Shown here piece by piece: positions 1-9,128 of a stretch of 64,000 nt of DNA (positions are counted from its first letter, which is position 1; every line of letters starts with the position of its first letter). A model generated the notes under the pieces. It had not been told where the DNA came from, ran no database searches, and worked only from the letters and a program-made list of their open reading frames with translations. The stretch is from contig NZ_QHJF01000016.1 of assembly GCF_003259225.1 (NCBI RefSeq), positions 95,916 through 159,915 on the forward strand, in the 5' to 3' direction. This DNA comes from Marinomonas arctica (GTDB taxonomy: Bacteria; Pseudomonadota; Gammaproteobacteria; Pseudomonadales; Marinomonadaceae). The translations under genes and the position numbers were made by a program.

Positions 1-213
1 AGCGTGAATAATGTCAGCAGGCTCTGTGCTGTTTCCTTCAATCCTATTACTGTAGTAACTATTCACAAAACGCAGTAAATGTTCTACTGCAGGCTTAAGG
101 CTCGGTCGAATGGAAGCCGATAGGCTAGAGGATTGCTTATAAACCTCCACAACCATATCTCTAATATCTCCAGACGCTTTTTCTGGCTGAACAAAAGGAG
201 TTATACTGATCAT
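1..213 (-). CDS. Fic family protein, N-terminal fragment
   Basis: Seen: an open minus-strand frame of 71 codons from ATG at 213, running off the left edge without a stop. It ends in a helix reading SNRIEGNST, preceded by a helical SxRPSLKPAVEHLLRFVNSYY stretch. The S-x-x-x-E-G pattern is the inhibitory-helix motif ((S/T)xxxE(G/N)) of self-inhibited Fic enzymes. Known: Fic proteins AMPylate or otherwise modify target proteins, and the inhibitory helix keeps the catalytic HxFx(D/E)GNGR loop off. The catalytic loop would lie outside this window, so activity cannot be judged. The ribosome site is weak. The gene is close to an orphan antitoxin-like gene on the other strand, a common accessory-locus setting. 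Confidence 0.75.
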   Translation of the reverse strand, partial: MISITPFVQPEKASGDIRDMVVEVYKQSSSLSASIRPSLKPAVEHLLRFVNSYYSNRIEGNSTEPADIIHA

Positions 214-330
214 TTTAACGGCTCAAATAATATAAAAAACACTTAAAAATCAAAATATTAAAATATACTTACATTTAAGTTTAACGATTTAATTAAGGAC
301 ATAATATACCACATGACTTAGCTTTGATAG

Positions 331-609
331 ACGAATAAACATATTAGTTCTTCCCTTGATGATTTCCTAGAAAAGGAAAGCACACTGGCTGAAACCAATG
401 CCGTCGCTATAAAACGAGTGGTGGCTTGGCAGATTCAGCAGAAGATTGAGCACGAGCACTTATCCAAAACAAAAATGGCGCAGTTGATGAAAACAAGCCG
501 CTCTGGATTGGATAGACTGCTTGACCCAAACAACACGTCTGTCACGCTTCATACCTTGGATAATGCCGCGAAAGCGTTAGGTAAAAAGCTAAAATTAGAG
601 CTTATTTGA
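331..609 (+). CDS. XRE/HigA-like antitoxin HTH protein, start codon doubtful
   Basis: A small DNA-binding protein of the kind that serves as antitoxin in HigBA-like pairs. The helix-turn-helix lies in the second half (SKTKMAQLMKTSRSGLDRLL, then NTSVTLHTLDNAAKALGKKL). In this family the protein usually begins MNKHIGSSxDDFLxEE. Here the frame carries the matching TNKHISSSLDDFLEKE from 331, but position 331 is ACG, not ATG, and the preceding codon is a stop (328-330). The first conventional start is GTG at 418, which would remove the conserved N-terminal segment. Either a rare ACG start is used or the start has mutated and the gene is decaying. No toxin gene is visible upstream (214-330). No clear ribosome site precedes 331. 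Confidence 0.6.
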   Translation, partial: TNKHISSSLDDFLEKESTLAETNAVAIKRVVAWQIQQKIEHEHLSKTKMAQLMKTSRSGLDRLLDPNNTSVTLHTLDNAAKALGKKLKLELI

Positions 610-654
610 AGATTTGAAATAATCTTGAGAAAGATGAGGCAAGCACCAACACCA

Positions 655-693
655 AAAAAGCCAATACAAACCTCAATTCGTATTGGCTTTTTA
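655..693. terminator. Bidirectional intrinsic terminator
   Basis: Perfect stem AAAAAGCCAATAC / GTATTGGCTTTTT around a short loop. It has a T-run in either direction and lies between two converging genes (HTH gene and acid phosphatase), so it can end both. Confidence 0.85.
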
Positions 694-707
694 TGCTCTA
701 TTCAGCG

Positions 708-1460
708 TTATTTAACGGCTTTTTCATCCCATGTTTTTAGTTCAGACTTCGACCAAGAACCATACGAGGCATTTGGCATAACAATCCAATCGTTACCAAA
801 ATGCGCCGCTTCTTTCGCCACGAGTCCACGCTGGTACTCTGTCGATTCCTTATTTTTAAACTCGGCAGCAAAATCATGCAGGCTATCGCCAATCAACATA
901 AGAATATCGTGTTCTTTGCGCACGACATCACGACGTGTTTCTTTCGACTCTGTATACAGCAACACATTGTCACTGCTCACTTGGGCAATATTCAGCTTCT
1001 TCAATGTCTTAATCGTGTCGGCTTTGTTCTCTTGAAAACGGTCTGAGATATAGTAAATTTTCACGCCCTGCTGTGTGACAAAATCGATAAAATCTTTTGC
1101 GCCTGGAATCAAGGTCGGTTCGCCTTTTTTCTCCCAATCACTCCAAGTATCCCAAGAAGTATAATCGTGACAGTTGTTTACATCTCTAACCAATAAAGGT
1201 GTGTTATCTATCACGGTTTCATCCAAATCCAACACCACAGCAGGCTTTTTATCGGAATCATGGTTCGCTAAAAGCTGAATAATACGCTGTGTCGCAAACT
1301 GATAGGCCTGTAGCTGGAGCGCCATTACTTCGGCAGACTGCTGTTGGTAACGTAGCGCCATAGTGTATTCTTTCGGTGCACAAGTCATATCTTCAGCGGC
1401 AAACGTAACACTGCTCAATAGTGGTAAGGCGACAAGAATAGATGCGGTGACTTTTCCCAT
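708..1460 (-). CDS. HAD-family acid phosphatase, e(P4)/class B-like, periplasmic
   Basis: Secreted phosphatase of the HAD superfamily (Acid_phosphat_B / 5'-nucleotidase e(P4) type), which removes phosphate from nucleotides and similar esters outside the inner membrane. Seen: an N-terminal signal peptide (hydrophobic core SILVALPLLSSVTFAA), motif I DLDETVIDN at about residues 80-88, motif II YYISDRF, and the distal acidic motif LIGDSLHDF. About 250 aa, normal for the family. There is no lipobox cysteine after the signal peptide, so unlike Haemophilus e(P4) it is probably soluble rather than a lipoprotein. Start chosen at 1460 because GGAGAG lies six bases before that ATG; a start at 1499 would put 13 residues before the signal peptide. 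Transcribed alone. Confidence 0.85.
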   Translation of the reverse strand: MGKVTASILVALPLLSSVTFAAEDMTCAPKEYTMALRYQQQSAEVMALQLQAYQFATQRIIQLLANHDSDKKPAVVLDLDETVIDNTPLLVRDVNNCHDYTSWDTWSDWEKKGEPTLIPGAKDFIDFVTQQGVKIYYISDRFQENKADTIKTLKKLNIAQVSSDNVLLYTESKETRRDVVRKEHDILMLIGDSLHDFAAEFKNKESTEYQRGLVAKEAAHFGNDWIVMPNASYGSWSKSELKTWDEKAVK

Positions 1461-1499
1461 AAAAACTCTCCATTTGTGTATAACCAATAAATGTGACAT

Positions 1500-1740
1500 T
1501 TTTATTAAACACGCATTTAATTATAACTCAAAGCTATTTTTTACTTTTTTCTTATTTCAACACCATGAAAAAGACAGCTTTGTATAGTATGAATAGTGAT
1601 AAGAATGCCTGTTTCATTGGACTGAAAGAGCCATCCGTGATTAAAGTGGCGCCTATGAAGCATCCACAACATCATGGATACAGGAAAGAAATTCAAGCGT
1701 ATGAGGAAACGCCCTGTCGATCAAACAGGGCGTTTTTTGT
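1500..1740 (+). ncRNA. Possible small transcript ending at a strong terminator
   Basis: This gap between two leftward genes ends in a plus-strand terminator (1707-1738), although no recognisable plus-strand gene feeds it. A frame from ATG 1565 runs straight through the terminator hairpin, so it is unlikely to be the product. TATAGT at about 1584 could serve as a -10 box. A small RNA, or a leader left from a lost gene, would explain the arrangement. No homology is recognised. Confidence 0.25.
1707..1738 (+). terminator. Intrinsic terminator, plus strand
   Basis: Ten-base perfect stem AAACGCCCTG / CAGGGCGTTT with a nine-base loop, followed by a T-run. It has no obvious protein-coding gene upstream. 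Confidence 0.75.
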
Positions 1741-1772
1741 TTCATCTTCACGCAACATGGTGGCTAAAGCGT

Positions 1773-2555
1773 TTAGGCAGTAGGTACGGTACCGCCATCC
1801 ACAATGTATTCCGTGCCTGTGATAGACGACGCTCTCGCTGACACTAGAAAAGTGATTAAGTCAGCTACTTCCGAGGGCTGGGCTGGACGCCCTAAAGGAA
1901 TGCCGCCAAGCGAATCCATAATCATTTTCTTGCCTCCCTCATAATCAGTGCCAGCATGGTCAGCAAGCCGCTCAGCGAGTCGGACCGATGCTTCCGTTTC
2001 TATCCAACCGGGTGATACACGCACAACGCGTATGCCTTTTGGCGCTACTTCTTTCGATAAACTTTTACTGTAAGTGGATAACGCCGCTTTCGCCGCGGCA
2101 TAAGCTGTGGTGGACTCAGGTAGTGGCAGTTTATTCTGTATCGATGTGACGTGGACAATGACCCCAGACTTTTTGACCAACATCGCTGGCAATAATCCCC
2201 GATCAATACGCACCGCGGACATCAAATTTTGATTCAGTGCATTTTCCCACTCTTGCTCATCAAGCACAGCAAAACCACCGCTTGGGGCACTTGAGCCACC
2301 CAGAACATTGACAATAATATCAACACCACCAAACTTTTCTAGCACGGTCTTTACAACGGCAGTACAACCAGCAGCGCTTAGCAAATCCCCCTCAATGTAT
2401 GAAATATCTTCTGGCGCATCGCTGGGGACAGATCGAGCAACCGCAACAACACTCACTCCAGCCTCATGTAATGACTTAACGACGGCAGCCCCCAACCCCT
2501 TCGTACCACCAGTAACCAACGCTGTACGCCCCTTTAACTCAAGATCAAAACTCAT
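1773..2555 (-). CDS. SDR family NAD(P)-dependent oxidoreductase
   Basis: A classical short-chain dehydrogenase of 260 aa; substrate unknown. Seen: dinucleotide-binding motif TGGTKGLG near residue 16, acidic DLL after strand 3, NVLGG (family NNAG position, here with V and L), and the catalytic Ser (VTSIQ) plus YAAAK pair with Tyr and Lys in place. The C-terminal [10 protein letters not shown] is the usual SDR end. It overlaps the upstream NTF2-like gene by four bases (ATGA), so the two are translated together. A divergent HxlR regulator sits next to the pair, the usual layout for a redox or electrophile-responsive oxidoreductase unit. The inducer is not evident from the sequence. Confidence 0.9.
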   Translation of the reverse strand: MSFDLELKGRTALVTGGTKGLGAAVVKSLHEAGVSVVAVARSVPSDAPEDISYIEGDLLSAAGCTAVVKTVLEKFGGVDIIVNVLGGSSAPSGGFAVLDEQEWENALNQNLMSAVRIDRGLLPAMLVKKSGVIVHVTSIQNKLPLPESTTAYAAAKAALSTYSKSLSKEVAPKGIRVVRVSPGWIETEASVRLAERLADHAGTDYEGGKKMIMDSLGGIPLGRPAQPSEVADLITFLVSARASSITGTEYIVDGGTVPTA

Positions 2556-2878
2556 AGCGTGATCTCCAATGAGGTAATTTTGTCGCCATCCAGCGTGAAA
2601 GCGTATTGAAGGTTCACAGGGCTTCCAGGGAAATTCCCTGCGACCAAACCCGTGACAATCGTTTGCTCTTCGCTTTCGTTTAAGGCCTGTGGTTCAACTG
2701 TGTAAGTATATTTAGTCGATGAACTCATTTTCCACTGCTTAATTGCGTCCAACCCCGTATAAGTTTGTCCTTCATCTTTTACCACTGCCTCATCGGAAAA
2801 ACAGGCAACAATCGCCTCACTGTCGCCTTCATCTGCCTGAAAATACTTTGCAATGGGTTTTGGAAGATCAATAGCCAT
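2552..2878 (-). CDS. NTF2-like (SnoaL-type) family protein
   Basis: A 108-residue cone-shaped-fold protein with the typical opening ([30 protein letters not shown]) and a later LDAIKQW segment, as in nuclear transport factor 2-like proteins. Members bind or transform small ligands, or act as accessory subunits; no catalytic role can be assigned here. AAGGAG precedes the ATG. It is first in a two-gene unit with the SDR oxidoreductase, which it overlaps by four bases, suggesting both act on one compound. Expression is probably controlled by the divergent HxlR regulator. Confidence 0.85.
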   Translation of the reverse strand: MAIDLPKPIAKYFQADEGDSEAIVACFSDEAVVKDEGQTYTGLDAIKQWKMSSSTKYTYTVEPQALNESEEQTIVTGLVAGNFPGSPVNLQYAFTLDGDKITSLEITL

Positions 2879-2986
2879 AATAAAACTCCTTCACTTAAAA
2901 TCAGTTACTTAGGACAAGCCAAATTGCTGTATGAAAAGAATGGCGTTAAGCTACCTGGAAAACAAGAACCGACAAAAAAGTAGGGT

Positions 2987-3004
2987 ACTTACTAAGAAGT
3001 AAGT
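2987..3004. promoter_or_regulatory. Candidate HxlR operator
   Basis: Perfect inverted repeat ACTTACT-aaga-AGTAAGT in the gap between the divergent NTF2/SDR pair and the HxlR gene. A related half (TTACTTAG) occurs near 2903. Operator function is inferred from symmetry and position. Confidence 0.55.
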
Positions 3005-3038
3005 TTTTGATCTCATAAGGGCTAAGGTCATAAAAAAA

Positions 3039-3362
3039 ATGACAGAAAAATGGACGCCAGCTTCTGCAGCCGATGGCGTAGAGCAAGTACTAAAGATTCT
3101 AGAAGGAAAATGGAAGTTAGTAATACTCTTCCATCTCTTTGGTGGACAAGTAAAACGCTTCTCTGAATTAGAAAAAGCCATCCCAGCCATCACCCAAAAA
3201 ATGCTCATTCAGCAGCTTCGTCAGTTAGAAGCGGATGGAATCGTCACACGGACTATTTATCACCAAGTCCCACCAAAAGTAGAATACCGTTTAACGGAAT
3301 GGGGACAGGAGCTTTGCCCAGCGTTAGACGCCTTACTCAAGTGGGCTGAAAATAAGGCATGA
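3039..3362 (+). CDS. HxlR family winged-helix regulator
   Basis: A 107-residue HxlR/MarR-like DNA-binding protein. Seen: the family opening (VEQVLKILEGKWKLVILFHLF), the recognition region RFSELEKAIPAITQKMLIQQLRQLEADGIVTR, and the wing PPKVEYRLTEWG. It has no cysteine, so redox sensing through a cysteine, as in some HxlR proteins, does not apply. It is divergent from the NTF2-like/SDR pair and probably represses it through the inverted repeat at 2987-3004. Confidence 0.9.
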   Translation: MTEKWTPASAADGVEQVLKILEGKWKLVILFHLFGGQVKRFSELEKAIPAITQKMLIQQLRQLEADGIVTRTIYHQVPPKVEYRLTEWGQELCPALDALLKWAENKA

Positions 3363-3514
3363 TGTTAATACTCTCTATGTAACTCAAGAAATGACTCTGC
3401 TCACAGGATTCCACACTTTAAATAACTGACCTTGTGATGAAATTAAAATGCTATTCTTGGGTCTGATTAGTGCTTGGTACGTTTTTCAACACACTTCAAC
3501 AAAAGAGACATAGT

Positions 3515-3790
3515 ATGAAAATGTTACGTTTTATCTCCATTTTAGAAGGCACATCGCTGCTATTGTTGCTCTTCATTGCTGTGCCATTGAAGCGCCTGAT
3601 GGACATGCCTGAGTATGTGAGCATCATTGGCCCGATTCATGGTGGGTTGTTTATCTTGTTTAATATTCTTCTGGCGTTAAGTGTGTCTCGCTATGGGGTG
3701 TCGTCAAAACACGCCTTGATGGGGTTTGTTGCGTCATTAGTGCCATTTGGTAGTTATGTCTTTAAAGCGAAAGTCTTAAACAAATACTAA
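3515..3790 (+). CDS. DUF3817 family membrane protein
   Basis: A 91-residue integral membrane protein with about three hydrophobic helices. Seen: ISILEGTSLLLLLFIAVPLK, then GPIHGGLFILFNILLAL with the family's conserved G-P-x-H-G, then a last helix ending LVPFGSYVFKAKVL. Function is unknown for the family. Start chosen at 3515, where AGAGA precedes ATG; an earlier frame start would add a non-hydrophobic tail. It stands alone and is followed by a strong terminator. Confidence 0.8.
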   Translation: MKMLRFISILEGTSLLLLLFIAVPLKRLMDMPEYVSIIGPIHGGLFILFNILLALSVSRYGVSSKHALMGFVASLVPFGSYVFKAKVLNKY

Positions 3791-3822
3791 GTTTAAGAAA
3801 TACATGATAGATAACGTTAGTA

Positions 3823-3859
3823 AATAAAAGGGCCTTTGTCATTCAAAGGCCCTTTTATT
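3823..3859. terminator. Bidirectional intrinsic terminator
   Basis: Sixteen-base stem AATAAAAGGGCCTTTG paired across a five-base loop, with A- and T-runs at its ends. It lies between the converging DUF3817 and chemoreceptor genes. Confidence 0.9.
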
Positions 3860-3876
3860 ATGTCTAGCTGGCGTGG

Positions 3877-5511
3877 TTACACCTTGAAAAAGCTAACTTT
3901 TGTGGTCAATTTCTTTGATAGTTGCGCAAGTCGTTCGCTCGATTGAGCCACTTGCTCAGACCCTGTGGCGCTTTCCATTGTGGCGGCGTGCACTCGGGTA
4001 ATATTCAAGTTCATGTCTTCCGCCACGCGCTCTTGCTCCGCTGACGTTTGGGCGATTTGCGTATTCATGTCATTGATCGCCATAACCTCAGTACGAATAC
4101 TCGCCAAAGCGGCACGGGCTTCTTGAGTTTGTTCAACGGTTTTTTGCGCCCGCTCTCGACTGGTGTTCATGATCTCAGCGGCTTTGCTTGATCCTTCTTG
4201 TAAACGAACGATCATGTTACTAATCTCGCTGGTCGACTGCTGTGTCCGTGTCGCCAATGAACGTACTTCATCGGCCACAACCGCAAAGCCTCGGCCATGT
4301 TCACCCGCTCGCGCCGCTTCAATGGCGGCGTTCAACGCCAATAAATTCGTCTGTTCTGCAATGGCGCTGATAACGTCGGTGATTTTTTCAATATTGCCGC
4401 TATCAACCGACACCTTCTCGACCGTTGTTGCTGCCAATTCTAATGTCTCAGACAGATGCATAATGGCTTCTGCGGTTGAATTGACTTTTGTGTTACCACT
4501 TTCTACTTCGCGATCCACTTTCTGCGTTGCTTCTGCTGCGTGGCCTGCGTGGCCTGCGACTTCAGAAACCGAGGCCGACATTTCATTGATGGCAGCCGCC
4601 ATTTGTGTGGTATCGGAAGACTGCTGACGAAGACGACGGTTATTTTCATTTGCCGTGGTGTTCAGTTCAGACGACGCAATGTCGAGTTCATCGGCGGCAC
4701 TACGCACATCTAGGATAATTTGTTGTAAACGCGACACCATGGTGCGAACACTCCCAATCATGCTGTTGGGATAATTCGTTTCTATTTTGACATTCAGATT
4801 CCCATCGGCGATTCGCTGCACTAGCTCGGCAACATCTTCAGGTTCGCCGCCAATTCTCGCTTGTATGCTTCGAATCAAAGTAATCGCCACCAAGACACTG
4901 AAAACCGCGGCGATAAGAGTAACGATCAGCATTAACTTAACAAAGGTGCTGGCAACGTTCATCACAACGCCAATGTCTTCATTAATGACTTCTTCCTGGT
5001 GATTAATAAAAGCATTTATGCGTTTTAGCCATTCCGTATAAGCTGGGGAGACATCTTGCATTAACAGTTGGGTAGCAAGGGTAGTATTGCCTTGTTGAGC
5101 CAAATCCAGCAAGGCTTTCGTCGACTTCTGTGTCGTGACTTCAATATCTTGAATGGCTTTTAACAGGGCTCGCTCTGCTGTGGAAGCATCAGATAACATG
5201 AGTTGACTCATGGATTTCGCCGATTGCTGATAAAACGAGTCTAACTCTTGAATTAAGGTGAGCTCTTGATTCAGACGCGCAGGATCCGAGGCTAAAACCA
5301 CATCACGAACGGCAATGGCTCTATCATGAACGCTGCCACGAAAGTTAATCGCATAACGTTGCTTCAACGTGGCACCATCGCGCACACTCGTCAATGTGTT
5401 ATCAATCACATTAACGCGCTGCATACCCACTACTGAAATCAGCAGCAATAGCGCAAAGATAAAAGCAAATCCTAACCCCAAACGCTGAGAAATTTTAAGC
5501 TGACTAAACAT
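3877..5511 (-). CDS. Methyl-accepting chemotaxis protein with 4HB-type sensor
   Basis: A transmembrane chemoreceptor of about 544 aa. Seen in order: first membrane helix ([17 protein letters not shown]), a periplasmic helical domain of about 150 residues of the four-helix-bundle type, second membrane helix ([23 protein letters not shown]), a HAMP linker with [12 protein letters not shown], and a long coiled-coil signalling domain. The conserved hairpin tip reads [19 protein letters not shown] and [12 protein letters not shown], which contacts CheW and CheA. The ligand is unknown. No CheR-binding pentapeptide is at the C-terminus. Start 5511 has AAGG 11 bases upstream; ATG 5520 is also possible but sits too close to it. 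Monocistronic. Confidence 0.93.
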   Translation of the reverse strand: MFSQLKISQRLGLGFAFIFALLLLISVVGMQRVNVIDNTLTSVRDGATLKQRYAINFRGSVHDRAIAVRDVVLASDPARLNQELTLIQELDSFYQQSAKSMSQLMLSDASTAERALLKAIQDIEVTTQKSTKALLDLAQQGNTTLATQLLMQDVSPAYTEWLKRINAFINHQEEVINEDIGVVMNVASTFVKLMLIVTLIAAVFSVLVAITLIRSIQARIGGEPEDVAELVQRIADGNLNVKIETNYPNSMIGSVRTMVSRLQQIILDVRSAADELDIASSELNTTANENNRRLRQQSSDTTQMAAAINEMSASVSEVAGHAGHAAEATQKVDREVESGNTKVNSTAEAIMHLSETLELAATTVEKVSVDSGNIEKITDVISAIAEQTNLLALNAAIEAARAGEHGRGFAVVADEVRSLATRTQQSTSEISNMIVRLQEGSSKAAEIMNTSRERAQKTVEQTQEARAALASIRTEVMAINDMNTQIAQTSAEQERVAEDMNLNITRVHAATMESATGSEQVAQSSERLAQLSKKLTTKVSFFKV

Positions 5512-5696
5512 AGTACTCATCACCTTTTAAAAAGAGTCATGATTGACTAAACATCAACCAAGGGCTGGCAGCATAAACCGCTAAGCAAATAAAAACCAGC
5601 TGTGCATTGCGAAGACAAAAAGAATCTAAAAACGTGTAAAAAAAACTAAAAAAATCCATCCAAAAGACACATTGATACGTAGTCATATACGATAAA

Positions 5697-5727
5697 AAAT
5701 GCCTCCTGACTCAATCAGAAGGCATTT
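5697..5727 (-). terminator. Intrinsic terminator for yjdM
   Basis: Stem AAATGCCT(C)CTGA / TCAG(A)AGGCATTT with a T-run on the minus strand. It lies just downstream of yjdM. Confidence 0.8.
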
Positions 5728-5774
5728 CGTTTTAACCAAGTACTATTAATGTCGTCTAATGTATTGTCTGTTGT

Positions 5775-6116
5775 TTAGACCGTAGACTTTTTCACGAACT
5801 GAGATTTCAGCATCATTTCACCGCCGCCATCCAATTTGCAATCGATGTCGTGATCGCCATCCACAAAACGTTTAATCGTCGCTTTGGTGCCAATTTTTAG
5901 CACTTGAGACGATCCTTTTACTTTGAGGTCTTTTGCCAAGGTCACCTTGTCGCCTTCTTGCAATACGTTGCCGCCCATGTCCTTGATAATAAGCGCATCT
6001 TCGTCCACCACAACTTCATTTGGATTCCATTCGTGCGCGCACTCAGGGCAAATCAGCATGGCTTGATCTTCGTACACATAAGAGGAGTTACATTGTGGGC
6101 AATTAGGAAGACTCAT
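5775..6116 (-). CDS. yjdM: Zinc-ribbon protein YjdM (PhnA-like)
   Basis: A 113-residue cytoplasmic protein. Seen: N-terminal zinc ribbon with CPQC (residues 6-9) and CPEC (23-26), then the PhnA domain ([37 protein letters not shown]). Despite the old name PhnA, this family is not the phosphonoacetate hydrolase; its role is unresolved. Length and domain order are standard. It is a single-gene unit with its own terminator. Confidence 0.9.
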   Translation of the reverse strand: MSLPNCPQCNSSYVYEDQAMLICPECAHEWNPNEVVVDEDALIIKDMGGNVLQEGDKVTLAKDLKVKGSSQVLKIGTKATIKRFVDGDHDIDCKLDGGGEMMLKSQFVKKSTV

Positions 6117-6318
6117 TGTTTATCACTACCTTTGACGTTAACAGAAAAATTTCGCCCATTATAACCCTATTTTTGATATGGTTTTTATCATCCCCGTAAA
6201 ATAAACGTGTATTTTTCTATTTTGCTCACTGAAAAAACAAAAAACGATTTAAAACAATCTAATTGTCTCTTAAATACGTACTAGGCTTGATAGAGAGCAA
6301 TGTTATAGGAAGTTTATA

Positions 6319-7638
6319 ATGAAAGTGAGCGTCATGTGGTTTGGAAATGATCTGCGTTGTGCTGATCAGGATATGTTGTGGCAAGCTGCGCAAGAGGTGG
6401 ATCATCTTGTCTGCCTGTATTGTGACGAGCCCCATAACAATCGTCCCAGTCGATATGCCACGCAGGGCATGTCTGCGAATCGAAGACGCTTTTTAAATCA
6501 AGGACTTAAAGACCTTGCGCAACAGCTACAAGCATTAGGGCAAACCTTATTCATTAGTTCTATGGATGCGGCCACCAGCTTAAACTTGCTGCTAAACGAA
6601 GTACCTATCTCTCACCTTTATCGAAACCACCACGGTGGCTGGGATGAACAGCAAGCGCTTAAGCGTATCATCCATCAGTTCCCAGACGTTCGCGTTCATT
6701 TAGGACATGATTTGAGTTTGTTTAGACCCTCTCAGCTGCCTTTTGAGATAACCGAACTGCCCAGCTCTTTTTCAAAATTTCGCCGTTTAGTGGAAAACAT
6801 TCACCCTGCGTCCCCATTACCGTCCGTGGAAACCTTGCCGCCTGCGGCCATTTTCAATATCCAAAAAATTCGTCCTTGGCAAGATGTCTCAAGCTTGGAA
6901 AACGGCGCCTTTACAGGTGGCGAGCAAGCCGCAATGGATCAATTAAGTGACTACTTTTCGACAAATTTGCCCAGTCTTTATAAAGAAACTCGCAACGAAT
7001 TAGACGGCTGGGAAAACTCCACCAAGTTTTCACCTTGGTTGGCACAAGGCAGTGTATCGGCAAGGCAAATCAAAGCCAGTTTGGACGCTTACGAGCGTGA
7101 TCATGGCGCCAGTGAATCGACCTATTGGATTTACTTTGAGTTGCTTTGGCGCGAGTACTTTCACTGGTACGCCACCCGTTACGGCAAACAGCTTTTTTTA
7201 CCCGGCGGATTATCGGGTAAGCAAACACAAGCCAGCTATTACGCCGAACGTTTTCGCAAATGGAGTCAAGGCAATACACCTTATCCCTTAGTGAACGCCT
7301 GTATGAAACAGCTCAATCAGACGGGTTTTATGAGCAACCGCGGACGTCAAATAGTTGCCAGTTGTTTGATCTACGAATTAGGCATCGATTGGCGTTACGG
7401 TGCGGCTTATTTTGAGCAGCAATTGATCGATTATGATGTCGGCTCAAACTGGGGGAATTGGCAATACATAGCGGGCGTTGGCGCCGATCCAAGAGGTGGA
7501 CGTCACTTCAATTTGCAAAAGCAAAGCGAACAATACGACCCAAACCAACATTTTATTCATAAATGGCAAGGCCAAGTATTTGACACCCAATTGGACTCGG
7601 TCGACGCCGCCGACTGGCCGATTTACCCTCATTCATAA
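6319..7638 (+). CDS. Cryptochrome DASH-type protein
   Basis: A 439-residue member of the cryptochrome/photolyase superfamily, DASH branch. Known: these flavoproteins repair CPD lesions in single-stranded or looped DNA and may act in light signalling. Seen: N-terminal antenna domain beginning [13 protein letters not shown] with the DASH-type [19 protein letters not shown] segment, then the FAD domain with [43 protein letters not shown], and [29 protein letters not shown] residues near the C-terminus. AGGAAG precedes ATG. It is first gene of a tight light operon: its TAA stop overlaps the next ATG by one base (TAATG). Confidence 0.92.
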   Translation: MKVSVMWFGNDLRCADQDMLWQAAQEVDHLVCLYCDEPHNNRPSRYATQGMSANRRRFLNQGLKDLAQQLQALGQTLFISSMDAATSLNLLLNEVPISHLYRNHHGGWDEQQALKRIIHQFPDVRVHLGHDLSLFRPSQLPFEITELPSSFSKFRRLVENIHPASPLPSVETLPPAAIFNIQKIRPWQDVSSLENGAFTGGEQAAMDQLSDYFSTNLPSLYKETRNELDGWENSTKFSPWLAQGSVSARQIKASLDAYERDHGASESTYWIYFELLWREYFHWYATRYGKQLFLPGGLSGKQTQASYYAERFRKWSQGNTPYPLVNACMKQLNQTGFMSNRGRQIVASCLIYELGIDWRYGAAYFEQQLIDYDVGSNWGNWQYIAGVGADPRGGRHFNLQKQSEQYDPNQHFIHKWQGQVFDTQLDSVDAADWPIYPHS

Positions 7639-9128
7639 TGTTGTTATCTACTAACCCAGTCGTCGTTTGGTTAAAGCGCGATCTGCGCCTTACAGATCAT
7701 GAGCCACTTGCCAATGCGATCGCACAAAATAGGCCGCTCATTGTACTGTATGCTTTTGAGCCGAGCTTGGTGGCAGACCCACATTACGATGTACGCCATT
7801 GGCGTTTTGTGTGGCAATCTTTAGAGGACATTAACCAACAACTGGTTGAGGTCGGTGGACGTTTGTACATTGTCTATAAAGAAGCCTTAGAGGCGCTAAT
7901 AGAACTCCACCAGCAAACTCAATTCGATCAACTGTTCAGCAGTGAAGAGATCGGTATAGATCTAACGTTTCAGCGCGATAAAAAAGTAAAGCACTGGTGT
8001 CGACTCAACCATATTCACTGGCAAGAGTCGCCAACGGGTGCGGTCATTCGTGCGCTCAAAAATAGAGTGTCATGGGACGATGCTTGGCAAAAAGTGATGC
8101 GCTCGCCCATTGTCGACATCAAACTCAACCATCTTTCTTGGTATCCGTTAGAGCATGTGGACATCAGCTTACCGGCGTCATGGAAAACACCTCAAAAGGG
8201 CATGCAGACTGGCGGCCCAACGCTGGCTTGGCGCACCCTAGAAAGCTTTTATAACGGTCGAGGTAAGGATTATTATCGCTCTATTTCAAGCCCTCTGAGT
8301 AGTCGTTCCGCCTGTACTCGGCTATCACCTTATTTGGCTTGGGGCAATATTAGCCTAAGAGAAGTCTATCAAGACTTGTTATCTCGCTGGCAAACACCCG
8401 GCTGGCGTCGAACGCTCATTGCCTTAAGCTCTCGATTGCATTGGCATTGTCATTTTATGCAGAAATTCGAAAGCGAATGCGCGATGGAGTTTCGACCCGT
8501 CAATCGGGCCTACGACGCCTTTCCTTACCGCCAAGATGCACAAGTCGATACCGATTTACAGGCTTGGCAACAAGGTCAGACTGGCTATCCAATCATTGAT
8601 GCGTGCATGCGCGCTGTCAACGCAACGGGCTATATGAATTTTCGTATGAGAGCCATGATGGTGAGTTTTTTATGCCATCATATGAACATTGATTGGCGAC
8701 AAGGTGTGCATCATCTGGCTCGCCTATTTTTAGACTTTGAGCCCGGTATTCATTACCCGCAATTTCAAATGCAAGCCGGCGTGACGGGCGCCAATACAAT
8801 ACGCATCTACAACCCACTTAAACAAGCCCAAGACCAAGATCCCGATGGCGAATTTATTCACCGTTGGGTGCCAGAATTAAAAGAAGTACCCGCTCCTCTT
8901 GTTCATGCTCCTTGGGAAATGACGCCCATGGAAGAAGCCTTATATCAATGTCATATTGGCGTCGATTACCCAGCTCCTATTGTTCCGCTAGTAGAGGCCG
9001 GAAAAGCGGCGAGAGACAGACTGTGGGGGTATCGTCAGCAATTTGAGGTGAAACAGGAAAAGCAACGCATCTTAGCCACACATGTTAGACCCTCTAAACG
9101 GCCTAAAAAAATCAAAGGATCCCCATGA
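7638..9128 (+). CDS. Deoxyribodipyrimidine photolyase / cryptochrome, class I-like
   Basis: A 496-residue photolyase-type flavoprotein. Seen: opening [20 protein letters not shown] (antenna domain), then the FAD-binding domain with [40 protein letters not shown] and [19 protein letters not shown]. The C-terminal half matches the less-studied class I-like bacterial group that often accompanies other photolyases; substrate (CPD or other) cannot be read from the sequence. The C-terminus is basic (KRPKKIKG), which would suit DNA binding. It overlaps both neighbours (TAATG before, ATGA after), so all three photolyase-like proteins are made from one transcript. Confidence 0.88.
   Translation: MLLSTNPVVVWLKRDLRLTDHEPLANAIAQNRPLIVLYAFEPSLVADPHYDVRHWRFVWQSLEDINQQLVEVGGRLYIVYKEALEALIELHQQTQFDQLFSSEEIGIDLTFQRDKKVKHWCRLNHIHWQESPTGAVIRALKNRVSWDDAWQKVMRSPIVDIKLNHLSWYPLEHVDISLPASWKTPQKGMQTGGPTLAWRTLESFYNGRGKDYYRSISSPLSSRSACTRLSPYLAWGNISLREVYQDLLSRWQTPGWRRTLIALSSRLHWHCHFMQKFESECAMEFRPVNRAYDAFPYRQDAQVDTDLQAWQQGQTGYPIIDACMRAVNATGYMNFRMRAMMVSFLCHHMNIDWRQGVHHLARLFLDFEPGIHYPQFQMQAGVTGANTIRIYNPLKQAQDQDPDGEFIHRWVPELKEVPAPLVHAPWEMTPMEEALYQCHIGVDYPAPIVPLVEAGKAARDRLWGYRQQFEVKQEKQRILATHVRPSKRPKKIKGSP

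Noticed and set aside
1565..1783. Small frame MKKTALYSMNSDKN... upstream of the terminator
   Set aside because: It reads through the terminator hairpin and into the end of the SDR gene, and has no convincing ribosome site.
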